Origin: Bryobacteraceae bacterium
GTDB lineage: Bacteria; Acidobacteriota; Terriglobia; Bryobacterales; Bryobacteraceae
Direction of reading: 5' to 3'
Assembly: GCA_025056865.1 (NCBI GenBank)
Contig: JANWVO010000003.1
Span: forward strand, 1 to 64,000
DNA: 64,000 nucleotides
Part shown: piece by piece, positions 62,842 through 64,000 of the stretch
Layout: each line of letters begins with the position of its first letter
Position numbering within the stretch: the stretch's first letter is position 1
Translations under genes and position numbers: made by a program
The notes under the pieces: model-generated
The model's database searches: none
The model's input: the letters and a program-made list of their open reading frames with translations, nothing else
Told to the model about the DNA's origin: nothing

Positions 62842-64000
62842 ATGCAGGAAGGAATTTCCTTGCGCAGGGCGGCTGTGGCCGCCGTAACTGCTGTCGCCCT
62901 TCTTGGTACACTGCCGCCGGCTGCATATGCGCAGACGGCAGCAAGGCTCGAGCCGCCCAGAGGTGGCTGGGGCCCGCTGACGCGGCCTTACCAGGCGCGC
63001 TCGGCGCCGCCGGTGAAACTGGTGAACTCGCCGCGGCTCGAATCGCTGATCCGCGCCGGCAACCTGTATCTGTCGGCTCAGGACGTGATCGCGCTGGCCA
63101 TCGAGAACAACCTCGATGTGGAAGTGCAGCGGTACGGGCCGTTGCTCGCGCGCGAGGTGCTGCGCCGCGCCGAGGCCGGTGGCGTGCTCCGCAGCGTCGG
63201 CGCGCCGGTGGCCGCGGGGCCGCGCAGCGTGAGCCTTCAGGGCGTGAGCACCGCCACGGGGACTGTCACGGCGGCGGGCGCGGGCGTCGGCTCCGGCGGC
63301 GGCATCCTCACGCAGCTCGGCCCGCCCATTCCGTCCCTGGATCCCTCCATCACTGCCGTTGCGTTCTTCTCGCACCAGACAACGCCGCAGAGCAACACCG
63401 TGCTCACCGGCACCACGTCGCTCGTGCAGGACGCGCGCGTCTACCAGGTGCAGTATTCGCAGAACTGGGCCACCGGCACCAGCGCGCAGCTCGGCTATTC
63501 CAGCCAGCGGCTCAAGGTGAACAGCCAGTTCTTCAGCCTCAACCCTTTCACGCAGGCCAGCCTCGACCTCCAGATCACGCAGAACCTGTTGCAGGGCTTC
63601 GGCCGCAGCGTCAACATGCGCAATATCCTCGTGCAGCGCAACAACCTCAAGGTGAGCGACCTGCAATTCCGGCTCCAGCTCATCGAGACGGTCTCGGCAG
63701 CGCTGAACCTCTACTGGGACCTCGTCAGCTTCCACTACGAGGTGCGCGCGCGGCAGCAGGCGGTGGAGACGGCGCAGAAGCTGCTGAATGACAACCGGCG
63801 CATGGTGGAGCTGGGCACTCTCGCCGAAATCGAGGTGACGCGGGCCGAATCGCAGCTCTATGCCGCGCGGCAGGACCTCGTGATCGCGCAGACCAACCTG
63901 ATGCAGCAGGAAGTGATCCTGAAGAACGCGCTGAGCCGCACCGGCGTGGCATCGCCCGAGCTGGCCAACGTCCGCATCATTCCTCTCGACACGATGGTCA
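62842..64000 (+). CDS. TolC-type outer-membrane efflux channel, 3' end outside window
   Basis: The frame is open from the ATG at 62842 to the window edge, giving 386 residues of the N-terminal part. After a signal peptide (AAVAAVTAVALLGTLPPAAYA) and a Gly/Ala/Thr-rich segment, the efflux-channel fold appears (NNLDVEVQRYGPLLARE, ITQNLLQGFGRSVNMRN, LVSFHYEVRARQQAVETAQKL). It is related to the channel at 11536-13308 in plan. Partner genes are presumably beyond the window. AAGGA five bases before the ATG supports the start. Confidence 0.88.
   Translation, partial: MQEGISLRRAAVAAVTAVALLGTLPPAAYAQTAARLEPPRGGWGPLTRPYQARSAPPVKLVNSPRLESLIRAGNLYLSAQDVIALAIENNLDVEVQRYGPLLAREVLRRAEAGGVLRSVGAPVAAGPRSVSLQGVSTATGTVTAAGAGVGSGGGILTQLGPPIPSLDPSITAVAFFSHQTTPQSNTVLTGTTSLVQDARVYQVQYSQNWATGTSAQLGYSSQRLKVNSQFFSLNPFTQASLDLQITQNLLQGFGRSVNMRNILVQRNNLKVSDLQFRLQLIETVSAALNLYWDLVSFHYEVRARQQAVETAQKLLNDNRRMVELGTLAEIEVTRAESQLYAARQDLVIAQTNLMQQEVILKNALSRTGVASPELANVRIIPLDTMV

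Noticed and set aside
1-64000. tRNA, rRNA, riboswitch or insertion sequence
   Set aside because: Gaps between genes are short and none shows a cloverleaf, conserved rRNA tract, known aptamer core or transposase with inverted ends. A covariance-model scan would be decisive.

Overview
The window is high-GC bacterial DNA that most resembles Acidobacteriota, probably the Solibacter/Bryobacter side of the phylum. This is inferred from gene content. There are three TonB-dependent receptors that begin with a carboxypeptidase-regulatory-like domain, two of them Oar-like and over 1,100 residues. There is a winged-helix/transmembrane/double-malectin protein, tandem secreted-type Gfo/Idh/MocA oxidoreductases, hopanoid tailoring genes and many sugar-active enzymes. 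No rRNA, tRNA, CRISPR array, insertion sequence or prophage was seen. Genes are tightly packed on both strands, with several convergent overlaps of 12-17 bp and divergent starts as close as 17 bp.

Layout. 1-3411 (-): 3'-truncated Oar-like outer-membrane receptor, divergent from a possible one-component carbohydrate sensor (3642-5228). 5300-8634 (+): hopanoid cluster hpnJ - two four-helix DMT/EamA half-transporters - hpnI. 8653-9240 (-): lipoprotein. 9513-11474 (-): mutL. 11536-19913 (-): one export operon with three successive HlyD-type adaptors, a MacB-type permease and a TolC-type channel, but no ATPase; it ends in a 15-bp-stem terminator that touches the mutL start. 20214-26899: Tat-type aldo/keto reductase, GH43-like enzyme (-), GT-C-like membrane protein and argD. 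26888-32090 (-): large hybrid sensor kinase, L-rhamnose isomerase and a zinc ribbon. 32176-34750 (+): orphan adaptor and class I fumarase.

34817-45984: YHS-like protein, CarboxypepD_reg/TPR protein, sugar isomerase-like TIM barrel, GH127 beta-L-arabinofuranosidase (all -), DUF4126 (+), GT4, two Gfo/Idh/MocA proteins, a NadD-like nucleotidyltransferase (-) and an enolase-superfamily enzyme (+). 46037-48203: zinc-ribbon membrane protein and a polytopic TPR protein, convergent. 48227-53859 (+): nth, lipoprotein, second GT-C-like protein, BadF/NAGK-type kinase and pgk with a clear terminator. 53985-64000: beta-barrel-like protein, a classical TonB receptor (-) divergent from an Oar-like receptor (+), a relatively A/T-rich GT39-like protein (-), and the start of a TolC-type channel (+) with a recognisable promoter and ribosome binding site.

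How it fits together. The set suits a polysaccharide-degrading oligotroph: glycans imported through TonB receptors, trimmed by GH43/GH127 enzymes, and the sugars processed by isomerases, oxidoreductases and dehydratases. Envelope work is the second theme (hopanoid head-group modification, GT-C enzymes, two efflux systems). The most unusual items are the three-adaptor export operon with Met/Gly-rich and Gly/Ser-rich insertions, the ArnE/ArnF-like half-transporter pair inside the hopanoid cluster, and the winged-helix/double-malectin transmembrane protein.
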